A stretch of 64,000 bases of DNA from Amblyomma americanum (Eukaryota > Arthropoda > Arachnida > Ixodida > Ixodidae). The position numbers were made by a program, and so were the translations under genes. Shown here piece after piece: positions 41,169-51,503 of this stretch. Every line of letters starts with the position of its first letter. The first letter of the stretch is position 1. The DNA lies in NCBI RefSeq assembly GCF_052857255.1, contig NC_135498.1, forward strand, positions 118,396,281 through 118,460,280, in the 5' to 3' direction. A model generated the notes under the pieces. That model was not told where the DNA came from and searched no databases. It saw only the letters and a list, made by a program, of their open reading frames with translations.

Positions 41169-42579
41169 TTCTTTTCTGCCTTGAGGGATTCCCCTAAACG
41201 TTGGACAGCACATCGTATTTCTATGAGAGCGGTGCTATAACATTCGCTATGAACGCAAATTGAATAGCTTTTGCTGAAATAAAAGCACCGGTCAGTTAAT
41301 ACACAAAGTAGTTTGCACTAAGGACTTCATATTGCGTCAAGGGACGCAATGTTTTAATCCTGTCACAAAACTAGACAAATTAAAATGCCGCGATGTGCAC
41401 ATTGACAGTCCATTGTAATGGAAAGTCTTAAGACCGAGTTCGATTTGACAGCTGCCAGCTACGCTGCCTCGCCTTTCGATGCGATATACCTGTTCTCTGT
41501 GGTTGCCTGCCCTGAATTATCTGAATTCCTCCTCTTGATTTCGGGCAATCTGCTTTCTAAATCCGCGGTTCTCTGCCAATCTCTGGGGGTTGACTTTATC
41601 AGTTTCCTTTGCATCGCTTGCCGCGCTTTCCTTAGTGTAGTTATTAGATTTGCTCGTTTGGGATTCATGTTTGCGTCACACACGTAACAGCACATGTGGG
41701 ACGCGTGGGTATTGTATTCTATTAAATAATATGAGGCAGCTATAAACTGACAACGTCTGCTATAAACTGACAGCATCTGCAAAGCGCACTCGAACCCATT
41801 TTTGCTCCTCTTGTGTGAGGGCGAGAAGACAAAATGACAGCACGGAGTCCGACATACAGTGGCAGTGCAGGAAATATTGACTTGCGTCACAAGCCTTTCT
41901 TACAATGTGTGGGCGAGAAGAATATTTTACTGGAGACCTTCGGGAAATGATGCTTGTTTCATACAAAACTAAGGCCACTCCGATCAGCAACGAGATATTC
42001 CCATAAAGGCGGCCGCAGTAAACCGAGCGCCTGGGGAACCGACGCGCCCTGGTTTCAAAGATTTGTGTTCGGCACGTTTAGACTTTGCACGAACTCTCAA
42101 CCATCCTTCACATACAGTGAACAAGAACTGTCAAGTTTTTGTTAGAATCTGTGACTAAAAATGAACTTGTTTCAGGTCGTTTATTTTAATTCCTATATTA
42201 GAATATTATTCCGCAGGGCACCAAACACAACGGCGCAATGAGCCTACATAAAAATACTTTGGAGGCCATTGGCGTACAGTAGCGAACAAATATCTTACCA
42301 GCAGAAAGTTTTGTCCGTGGGCGAGGATCACTAGCGTCAAAATAAACTGAATAAAAGGAAGCGAAATAGGTAGAGGTTATGTAATAACGCTTGCGTGTGC
42401 ATTTTAATATTCTTTATGTCATTCAATGCGGCGATTTTCTAAACTTGGGACTTCGACGTTATCGCGCTATCCAGACTTTCTTATTGCTCCTAAAGCTTCG
42501 TAAACGCTTACCTTTGCGCGTAAAGATTGCTCCGCCTCAAAAGTGTACAGGAGTCTAGCGTCACTTTCATATAAGCCTA
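41169..42579. other. Otherwise featureless AT-rich sequence
   Basis: Apart from the open frame at 41,459-41,890, nothing recognised. gactgacaacgtctgctataaactgacagcatctgc near 41,744-41,780 is a short tandem doubling (ctataaactgacarcrtctg twice). Confidence 0.4.
41459..41890 (-). other. 143-codon open frame, unknown
   Basis: The most protein-like part is the second half (about 41,690-41,459): NMNPKRANLITTLRKARQAM, KLIKSTPRDWQRTADLESRL then PEIKRRN, which has a helical, charged look unlike random translation. The first half looks arbitrary. It could be an exon or an unknown transposon piece; I recognise no family. Confidence 0.25.
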
Positions 42580-42821
42580 TAGCAGCCTCCACGGTAGAGT
42601 TGTAGTAAAGATTTCTGAGGAGGTTGCCAAAATCCTTGTATAAAGTGCAAGCCTTTGAAGAAAAACCACAGCAAAACATGGTTTCATTGTTATTACAGCA
42701 GCATTGACACAACTTCGCCGCAAACAGGACCGTAAAGTTCTCCTGATACGAGGCAATTAGGCGAGCATTCAATGACAAACTCAAGTGGCCACGTATAAGA
42801 ATCCGCTGCCTCAGATCTGCT
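42580..42821 (+). repeat. Repeat shared with 44,400-44,645
   Basis: Direct match through gtagtaaagatttctgagg, gcctttgaagaaaaaccac, cattgttattacagcagcat, gacacaacttngccgcaaac and ctcctgatacgaggcaatta. About 230 bases, same strand, 1.8 kb apart. Identity unknown. Confidence 0.8.
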
Positions 42822-42841
42822 GCCGATATATGAGACGGATA
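42822..42841 (+). mobile_element. SINE 3' tail, part 1 (split)
   Basis: gccgatatatgagacggata is the tail of a plus-strand Ruka-like SINE, broken by the next element; it continues at 43,160. Confidence 0.8.
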
Positions 42842-43159
42842 ATATTAATAATAATAATTGGTTTTTTTGGGGGAAAGGAAATGGCGCAGTATCTGTCTTA
42901 TATATCATTGGACACCTGAACCGCGCCGTAAGGGAAGTAATAAAGGAGGGACTGAAAGAAGAAAGGAATAGGTGCCGTAGTGGAGTGCTCCGAAATAATT
43001 TCGGCCACCTGGGGATCTTTAACGTGCACTGACATCGCACAGCACACGGGTGCCTTAGTGTTTTTCCTCCATAAAAACGCAGCCGCCGCGGTAGGGTTCG
43101 AACCCGGGAACTCCGGATCAGTAGTCGAGCGCTCTAACCACTGAGCCACCGCGGCGGGT
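42842..43159 (-). mobile_element. Ruka-like SINE inserted in an older SINE tail
   Basis: Full-length minus-strand copy from (ATT)n to ccgcggtggctcagtggtt. Flanked by agacggata at 42,833-42,841 and 43,160-43,168, a perfect 9-bp duplication that is itself part of the older SINE. Confidence 0.9.
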
Positions 43160-43205
43160 AGACGGATACTGCGCCATTTCATTTCCCCAAAAAAACAAAT
43201 ATTTG
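43160..43205 (+). mobile_element. SINE 3' tail, part 2 (split)
   Basis: gacggatactgcgccatttc continues the tail broken at 42,841, ending in an A-rich run. Confidence 0.8.
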
Positions 43206-43371
43206 ATCTTATACATTTATAACCTCACGCAATGTGTGCGGTCCTATATCCTTTATAACGTGTCTTTCACCTAAGATTTTAGGCAATTTTTAAAAGTAGG
43301 TTTTTTCAGGTGGAAGACCGCTTTTTCTCGGCCCGGCATTGCCAATTGTGTAGTACATCATTATACATAAG

Positions 43372-43752
43372 TTATTGTGAATAGCTAAGTTTCGAACTAT
43401 TACAGTCAGGCGCCTTACTTATTGAGAGTCGTGTAGCTCACAATAAGTAATATCCGTATCACGTTTTATAATTTCAAAAACGCCGGTACCCTCCGCTCTG
43501 TGGCTCAACAAATTTTGGCTATTTCGACAAGTTACATGCACTGGAGAGGTTGCTTTGCCTGCAAGCTTCTCGAAAGCGCATGCATTTTTGCGCGCTGTAG
43601 GCTGAATTTGTTGGGCCACAGCGCCGAGGGTAACTGCGCTTTCGAAATTCTAAGAACTGATATGGACATTACTTAGGATGGGCTACATGCCTCTCAATAA
43701 TTAAGAAGCCCAATTGTAATAGTTAAAATGTTAGCTACTCAATATTAGTTAA
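43372..43752. repeat. MITE-like palindrome with ~150-bp arms
   Basis: Left arm about 43,372-43,519, right arm about 43,601-43,752, central ~80 nt. The arms pair through ctattaca (43,397) with tgtaatag (43,715), a match of 16/17 at 43,498-43,514 with 43,605-43,621, and the shared phrases ttattgagag, gtgtagct/cangtagcc and aagtaatntcc in between. No coding frame. The long inverted ends fit a miniature inverted-repeat transposon, type unknown because a target duplication was not found. Confidence 0.8.
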
Positions 43753-44399
43753 CCAGCCTGCTAGTTAGCAAGTCTTAGCTGTATTCTAGAGTATCAAAAA
43801 GCTGGCAACGCTAAGCTGAAATTAAAGCGCTTTTTCCACTCAAAACGCGTTTTTTTAAAAGTTGTGTGAAGTCTTAGATGGAACACCCTGCATGTTAAGA
43901 AGCCTTCCAAGAAGTAGGAAAATCAGTGAAGACGAACAAAACACGTATCTACTTTGCACTGCACTTATTTGTACATCTTGGAGGTTGCACATAAGAGCTG
44001 ACGAGGAAGTCATTGTCTGGCTATATGAAAAGAAAGCATTGGACACAAGATGTAAGAGGCAGCAACATGTTCAAATTTATTCTAACATAGTATGGAATGC
44101 GTCGATTAATAATTAAGGAATAAGAGTGTATAATGTTTCACCCCGCTGCTTGAACATTGAGTCATTTGGTTTTCATATAAGTACGCGATTTCAGTTGCGT
44201 TTGGCACATCCTTTCAACCGAGGCAGAGGAAATGCGCTTTGTTTCATTAAAACAGCTGTAAATATCAGTTCATATAAAACGCGTATGGTTTGAAGAAACA
44301 CGTTATTTTATTTGGCTGGTGTGTAAAAATTCCAAAAGCTTTTTTTCAAGCAATGTTCAAGCACAAATGCAATTTCATTACCTGAGAAGCAAAATCTGG
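43753..44399. other. No feature recognised
   Basis: AT-rich. An 84-codon plus-strand frame (43,862-44,116; contains LRSLPRSRKISEDEQNTYLL) is open but has no known motif and no second copy. Confidence 0.35.
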
Positions 44400-44645
44400 T
44401 TGCGTACTTCATCAAGCATTTCGTGTAGTAAAGATTTCTGAGGGGGGCGCCAAAATTCCAGTAGTAAGTGAGAGCCTTTGAAGAAAAACCACGGCAAAAC
44501 GTGATTTCATTGTTATTACAGCAGCATTGACACAACTTTGCCGCAAACACGACCGTAAAGCTCTCCTGATACGAGGCAATTAGGCCAGCATTTAACGACT
44601 AACTAATGTCGCCGTGTGTAAGAATCCGCAGCCTCAGAGCTGTCG
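44400..44645 (+). repeat. Repeat shared with 42,580-42,821
   Basis: Second direct copy. Its right end runs into the duplicated SINE pair, about where the left copy at 2.7 kb still carries a SINE head. Confidence 0.8.
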
Positions 44646-44701
44646 TGTTTAACGCGCGATAAGACACTAGCTTCGCAAAATCATCGGTACAAGGACACAA
44701 A

Positions 44702-44935
44702 TGCGGCTGAGGCAGCGTTTCGATGGAGCCCAACCGCAAACGCGCCAGTGTGCTGTGCCGTCAGTGGGCATTGTAGACCCCCAGATGGTCGAAATTATTC
44801 CGGAGCCCTCCACTACGGCACCTCTTTCTTCCTTTCTTAGTTCCTCGTTTTTGCCTTCTCTTAGGGCGCAGTTCGGGTGTCTCGCAGACATTTGAGGAAT
44901 TTACTGCGACATTTCCTTTATTTAAGAAAGGAAAT
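44702..44935 (+). mobile_element. Divergent SINE, tail-to-tail pair (right copy)
   Basis: Body from gcagcgtttcgatggagccc to the tail actgcgacatttcctttatt. Same junction as at 3,020. Confidence 0.75.
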
Positions 44936-45118
44936 TGTAAATTGGTTCTGGGGGAAAGGAAATGGCGCAATATCTTATATCTCGTCGGACACCTAAACCG
45001 CGCCGTAAGGGTAGGGATAAAGAAGGAACTGACTGAAGAAAAGAAGGAAGAGGTGCTGTCCGGAGGGCTCCGGAATAATTTCGAGCACCTGAGGATCTTT
45101 AACGCGCACTGACAAATT
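44936..45118 (-). mobile_element. Ruka-like SINE 3' half, tail-to-tail partner (right copy)
   Basis: Reverse complement of tail and body, ending at gatctttaacgcgcactgac. A few positions differ from the left copy at 3,021-3,203. Confidence 0.75.
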
Positions 45119-45139
45119 GTTGTTTTCATTTTTGCCGTG

Positions 45140-45365
45140 TTCTTGTAGTATAATGAAAATGCTAGTTTAGAGGAAAGACATGGGGCCCATGTTCTGTGTG
45201 ATGAAAGATCCACAGGTGGTCTAAATTATCCAGGAGCCCTCAACTACGACAACTATTTATTTCTTTTCACTAAAAGTTTCCTCCTTTCTCATACGGTGCG
45301 GTTGGGGTGTCCGCCGAGATTAGACAATTCTTGCACCGTTTCCTTTCCTGAAACAACCTATTTTT
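45140..45365 (+). mobile_element. Old divergent SINE (right copy)
   Basis: Counterpart of 3,906-4,128; ends acaacctattttt where a younger SINE begins. Confidence 0.6.
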
Positions 45366-45708
45366 AATAATTATAATTAATTTTTTGGGAAAGGAAATGG
45401 CGCAGTATCTGTCTGATATATCGGCGGACACGTGAACCGCGCCCTAAGAAAAGGGATAAAGGAGGGAGTGAAAGAAGAAATGAAATAATTGGTGTTTGAG
45501 GAAAGGAAATGGCGCGGTTTCTGTCCCATATATTGTAGGACACCTGAACCGTGCCGTAAGGGAAGGAATAAAGGAGGAAGTGAAAGAAGAAAGGAAGAAA
45601 TAGGTGCCGTATTGGAGGGCTCCGGAATGATTTCGACCACCTGGGGATCTTTAACGTGGACTGACGTCGTACAGCACACGGGCGCCTTAGCGTTTTGCTG
45701 GCCGTAAA
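45366..45708 (-). mobile_element. Ruka-like SINE insertion present only in the right copy
   Basis: A partial SINE tail (45,366-45,480) is followed by a second, longer SINE with body but no head (45,481-45,708), both minus strand. The whole is flanked by acctattttt at 45,356-45,365 and 45,709-45,718. The left copy has the phrase once (acaacctatttttgaaagg), so this is a filled site with its empty counterpart. Confidence 0.85.
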
Positions 45709-45718
45709 ACCTATTTTT

Positions 45719-47823
45719 CAAAGGCCAGTGTTCATTGTAGAGCACACGGCTGTTCATTTTTTTGCTGTGCGTCGACAACAGGGCAAAGCAAAATGAAGAG
45801 TAACAATAATATCTGCTTCGCTTAAATCTGAGATTGTAATTTGACATTGATTAAAACTTCGATGCAACCCCACCAGTACACAATCAGTGTTGAAAGCAAG
45901 CAAGGGTTCCACTTATACTTTGAATTTATTGAGCGGAAGCCTCTTACTGGATCACTGATTTTTTGTGCGCTCAATGCATTAGCTAGTGGCACCGACACAA
46001 GTAAGCACCGGCTCCATTTGCAGTGCAGTCGCTCTCCGTTCCAAGACACGAGCTTGTTGATGTCCGGGACGGCTTAGTTTTGTAACTAATTTTCTCGGCC
46101 AGGTATATTATGTGCTCCCAAGTACCCTATTTGTAGACATTGATTGCTGGTCCGGCGGTCAAACTTCCCTTTTTGTATTTAATAAGCAGATGTAGCTATG
46201 GCTAGCCAGCCCGTCTTCATAAACTTTATTCTTTGTTTAAATTCACCTTGCAATTATGGGGCGATAGTTTTAAAGTGTCACCGCGGTCGCTTGGGGATTT
46301 CTTGGCGCGCCATTACGCAGATATTGGCAGCTTTTCACGTGACATCATATCCTGCTGTATTACACGTCAGCGCGCGTAATCTGAGCCGCTAATTAGTGGA
46401 CCTTAAAACTAAGTTTTCCTTTAATGTCATTTGTGCACGTTGCTGCGCGACGTGCTTGTACAAATCCTCTGTTTATCCTCCTGAACCAACATCCTCATTG
46501 GCGAAGTAGTTGTGCCCGGCTCCCGAACGAAGGGACTCCGGTTCACTTCCGCCTGACAACCTTTTAAAGCTTTACCACGGCCGCTGAATTACAACCGCCA
46601 TTTAACGGCGGTGGTTTTACTATTCACGCGGCTCCGATTTCGCTTCGTCTGTACTAATGACCCTGAACTGGAGGAGCGGAGCTGCATAAGTTACCACGTT
46701 ACGTACCACGTGACTCGCACCAGCTGCAGTAACGCGCTCTGCCGTCGTCGCGGCGGCTACGCTCTGCCTATCCACTGTCTCGCTGTGGACGAAGCAAGTC
46801 AGCTGGAGCCGACGTCCTCAAGAGTGGGTACTCGCAGACGTCGGACCGAGTCTGATCACCCGGTCGACATTGCCAACTGGTCGAGGGATTTAGCAATCGA
46901 TAGGGAGCGTAAACGCGCTAAACGGCCAGCCGAAAGGAATGGAGGGTGGGAGCTTCGCCTGGCTCGACGGCGAGCGAAAGATGCCGAATGAAGCCGGCGA
47001 CGCGCCTTGTTAGCAGCTGCGGTGGAGACTGGCGAGACACTGGAAGCGAGTTCTCGCAGTGCGGAACCCGCAACGATCCACGTGGTCCGTCTGTATGCCA
47101 GACTGTGCTTCGGCCTCAAGAACCTTAGTAAGTGACCTCACATGTAATCTGTGCTTTCGCTTGCATAGCTACGGTTAGCTGAGCTAAGCCGTCCCATTTT
47201 TTTCTTTGCAGCGAGCCTGTTTTTCTACGTCGTTACACCCATTCTACGAATTTAAATTTCGCAGTCGCGCCGATCAGGGGTTTTCCTCCCAACGTGACCA
47301 TTAATGCGTTGTTTGTCTGTGCCTTGATGTCTTCTAAAATCAAGAATTGTTATCGGTCATATTTCATGGCAGTTGACAGGCGTAAATGCATTTAGTGTAA
47401 TTTCTTACTGCTGCTTACTAACAGTAACAACTAGCTCTCCCTGCAATCCACTTTTCGAGGTAACTTACGCTGACTCTATAAAACCCAGTTAGACGGCTGT
47501 ACCTCTCGCTTGCCGTAGACATCTCAATGACACCGTGAGGGGACAAATTGGAAAAGAACGGCATGTAAGTACACTCCGTCTCCGCTGACACCGAACACCG
47601 ATAAGTGGACGCGATCTTGCTCTGCGTTTCCTTCGCCTACAAACCACAGTTAAGGATGCAACCCCGTGGAAACCTTACCTCGTAAATGGCAGGGAGGCTG
47701 TGACAACGCTCGACGCAATGTTGCAGGACGTCACCAGTGAGGACCACCTCAACGTAGCCGCATACCTGCACTACACCCTGAGCCCGAATACGCGTATATG
47801 AGAGTAAGAAAGAGAGTATGCTT
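45719..47823 (+). other. Duplicated noncoding block (pairs with 4,129-6,284)
   Basis: No gene apart from the STPR-like fragment. Its 126-codon frame (46,611-46,991) is open through ccacgtgactcgcaccagctgc-region sequence into the STPR-like peptide; the left copy is broken. Confidence 0.5.
46880..46991 (+). pseudogene. STPR-like basic peptide fragment (right copy)
   Basis: RDLAIDRERKRAKRPAERNG then WELRLARRRAKDAE and a stop. Unlike the left copy it has no internal stop. Confidence 0.4.
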
Positions 47824-49468
47824 CCTAGGAAACTTAGCGCAGGTAAAAACTAGATGTGTCCGTTAAGAGACAAGGAGGGCAACGCCATAAGCAATATGGA
47901 TAAGATCGTTAATGTAGCCGAAGAGTTCTACACAAATCTATACAGTAGCCAATGTAATCAGAAAGTTAATGATAAAGACAGTAGCACACACCATTGCGGC
48001 TGCCCGCCAGTAACAAAAGAGGAAGTAAAGAAACCATTATAGGAACAGCACAAAGGGGAAAAGCATCTGACTGGGATCAGGTAACAGCAGATCTGTTGAA
48101 AGACGGAGGACAGATTCTGCTACAAAAACTAGCCACCTTGTGTACGCAATGCCTTACGATCTCGACGATACCACAAGCTTGGAAGAATCCAAAAATTATC
48201 TTAATTCTTAAAAAGCTGACGCCAAGGACTTGAAAAAATTACAGACCGATCAGCTTACTGTCCGTTGCCTACAAGGCATATACAAAGGTAATACTAATAG
48301 AGTCAGGACAACCTTTGACTTTAATCAACCAAATGATCAGGCAGGCTTTCGTAAAGGATATTCAACAATGAATCATATTCGCAGTATAAATAAGGGGCTA
48401 GAGAAATGCAAAGAAAACAACCAACTCCTATATATGTCCTTCATTGATTACGAGAAAGCATTTCATAAAGTGGAAACCTCAGCTTTCATACAGGCTTTGC
48501 GTAATCAGGCTGTATAAGAGCCTTATGTCAAAATACTGGAAGATATATACAGGAACTGCACACCTACCATAGTCCTCCATAAAGTGAGCTAATAAATTCC
48601 AATATGAAAGGGCGTCAGGCACGGAGTCACGATCTCGCCGATGCTATTTACCGCCTGTTTACAGTTGGTATTCCGAGGCCTGAATACGGAACAGTTGGGG
48701 ATAAGAGTTAATGAAGAATACGTAAATATTCTGCGATTCGCTAATGACATTGCCTTGCTCAGTCACTCAGGAGGTGAACTGCAAATCATGATCAATGAGT
48801 TATGCAGGACAGAAGGGTGGGTCTAAAAATTAACATGCAGAAAACCAAAGTAATGTTCAACAGTCTAGCAAGGGAACAGCAGTTCACTATTGGAAGCGGG
48901 GTGCGGGCAGTGGTAAAGATCTGCTTAGGGCAGGTAGTGGCAGCTGATCCCGATCATGACAGGGAAATAGCGCATTTGGCAGGTTCTCTCGGATAATAAA
49001 TAGCTGATTGCCAAAATCCCTCAAGAGAAAATTGTACAACAGGTGTATATTACCGGTACTCTAATACGGGGCAGAAACGTTGAGGCTAATTAAAATGGTT
49101 CAGCTTTAATTAAGGACGACGCATCGAGCAATGCAAAGAAAAAGGATAGGTGTAACGTTAAGAGACCGGAAGCGGCCAGAGTGGGGAGGGAACAAACGCG
49201 GTTTAATGATATCCTACTCGAAATCAGGAGGAAGAATTGGGCAGGGCATTTAATGCGAATGCAAGATAATCGCTGGTCCTTAAGGGTAACGAAGTAATTC
49301 CAAGAGAAGACAAGCGTAGTAGAGGGAGACAGAATTTTAGGTGACAGGGTGAGATTATGAGGCTTGCAGGAATAGGGTGGGCGCAGCTGGGAAAGCACGG
49401 GGTTAATTGGAGAGACATGGGAGAGACCTTTGCCCCGCAGTGGGTGTAGTCAGGATGATGACGAAGCT
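47824..49468 (+). mobile_element. RTE-clade LINE fragment (right copy)
   Basis: Counterpart of 6,285-7,968, with the same 5' break. Visible: RDKEGNAISNMDKIVNVAEE, AGFRKGYSTMNHI, FIDYEKAFHKVET, LRFANDIALLSHSGGELQIM (FADD changed to FAND) and KINMQKTKVMFNSLAREQQF. Several stops and shifts. It is a little better preserved than the left copy in the RT core. Confidence 0.85.
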
Positions 49469-49469
49469 G

Positions 49470-49514
49470 TCCTCTAGAACACTCCTTTTTATAAAGGGAG
49501 TGTGCTAGAGGACA
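49470..49514. repeat. 45-nt hairpin insertion absent from the left copy
   Basis: Arms 49,469-49,485 and 49,497-49,513 pair at 16 of 17 positions around a loop of tttttataaag. In the left copy the flanks are joined directly (aaagctgcccgactac, near 7,973), so the 45 bases are a discrete gain here or a precise loss there. Confidence 0.9.
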
Positions 49515-49997
49515 CCCGACTACATTTCAGCACCATTATGTTTATGTCGAGCAGTCCGCAGAAGAACCCTGACGTCATGCCTCGTTGCGCACTCAAGACG
49601 AGTAGCGCGCTGACCATTGACATTACAATTTTCGTCTTTACCACGCAGAATACAAGCCAGCTGACCGAGTTTCACTTTGGACATCTATTTGTCACGGTGG
49701 ACTCGGTGAAAACGTTTTAGCAACAACTGCGGGCCGTACAAGATTATTCGCCTGCTATGTTAGCGGGACTGAAGTTGTTCTTGATGGAGTTACATGATCC
49801 GAGCGACGCCGAACCCGAGATGTAGTGCGTGTCGTGGGTCGAAAGCCTATTTAGGAGCGCTAATAACCATGTGTTCGTGCTCATGCACTTTATTTCAAGG
49901 AGAAAGCTTTATATGTTTCATTAATTCAAAGCTACTAGTAGTCGGCGTCGGAGCACAAAATATCGGAGAGCCATGGAGATGGCAAGAAGTAGAGAAA

Positions 49998-50988
49998 GAG
50001 AGAATATTTTTGCCATAGGTGCCGCGAACTAGGGCCGGTGGGTCCTGTGCGGCCTCGTGTGGGGGCCACGTACTGGGTTCATGAAATGAGTGAAAGTTGC
50101 GTGGCTGGTTGAGGAGTTGGTCCCAGCATTACGCAGAGGGAGCTGGCAGCAGGGCTTCTGGAGGAGAGTTATTTTCGCATCCCCAAACGATGTGCGCCTG
50201 AGTTGCGGACGATACGTGGTTGCAGTTTGGGCATGCGGAGTGGTATTCTCCATTGGTGATCAGTGATACCTTTAAGTGGCTGAGGATTAAGTGCGTCTGC
50301 AATCTTCGGAGCAGGGTGGCTTATGCTCTCCGGAGGTCGGGTTGAAGAGGCTGGAAAGGGCATCACGTCTTTTTATGAACATTGGTGATGTCGGCAAACG
50401 TCCGGGGGGCTTCAGCGAGGACTCTAGAATCTGTGGCGCGGCCGCAAGTATTGTTAATCCTCGAGCAAGTCGGCCGGCCCCTCGTTACCAGCCTGTTATG
50501 CGTCAGTGATTTAGGCAGGGGCTTATTATTTTGTCAAACGTGTTAGGTTCCCCAACCTGATACATGTCCCTTCGTTTCCACAGTTGCCCTCATGGGCGGG
50601 TACCCAGATTAGGTCAATTTTGCGGTCGGGTGTGCTGCCGCGCAGGATGCGTGCGGCGGCAATGAAGATGCAGTTTGCCGAGTAGTTTAGGATTGCTCGT
50701 TTTGAGTCACCGAGGACTGTCCGGGTACGGCGGTCAGCGATAGCCAGCGCTATGGCTGTCTCTTCTGCTGCTGAGAGGGAGGGGGGCGCACATCGCGGCG
50801 GCGGAGGTAAGGTTATATCGCGGCGTGGTTGCACAGACCACGTAGGTTGCACCTTGCCTTGCCGCGTTTATGTGTGTTGTGTGTTCGTCGGCACGATAGA
50901 AATCATCCAGTCCTAGGGCTTCGTGCTAAAGGCGCGCGCCGTGTCGGTGAGGCAGCCGCTTCGTCGGTAGCGGTTTGACAAAATGGCG
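49998..50988 (-). mobile_element. LINE D, 3' fragment (right copy)
   Basis: RNase H end: EETAIALAIADRRTRTVLGD, SKRAILNYSA and IDLIWVPAHEGNCGNEGT, open from 50,852 to 50,526. The 3' UTR continues to about 49,998. Counterpart of 8,478-9,472. Confidence 0.8.
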
Positions 50989-51503
50989 GGTATGTAATAC
51001 ACCTGGCAAGAAGTGGAGAGGGAAGGGACTGGAGCAGCTAAGGAGCGAGGACGTATTACCGGAGAGGGCGTCGAAGTCGAATATAAGACTTCAGATGGCG
51101 GAAGGCGGCTGAGCTTCGGAGGCAGCAGGTGCCAGCATCAGACCACTTGCTGCATGACTTAGTCGCGCCAGTGCTCACGCAGTAGGAGTGATAAGTGTCG
51201 TTTCTGAGGGTTTCGCGGCTGCGCGCGTCACTGTCTCTTCAGATTTCCCTGCCAACGGTGTGTGTGCAATGCAGTTATTGTTTGCCGACACGCGTTCCAA
51301 GTAACGGCGTTGCTGCTAACGCTTTATTTTTTCCGTAACTTAGTAACCTACCCGTTACGATTTCGATACCGTAAAGGCTAACGCACTTACGTTAACATTT
51401 TAAGGTAACGTAAAGTGTCACGTTACTAGTTACTTTTCATTTGACGCGATGTTTATTGCCTCAGGGCATAAAAACTATGAAGCGTGACACGAATAAGATG
51501 ATT

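Noticed and set aside
43415..43450. Separate small hairpin (ttacttattg / caataagtaa)
   Set aside because: It is part of the left arm of the larger palindrome at 43,372-43,752.
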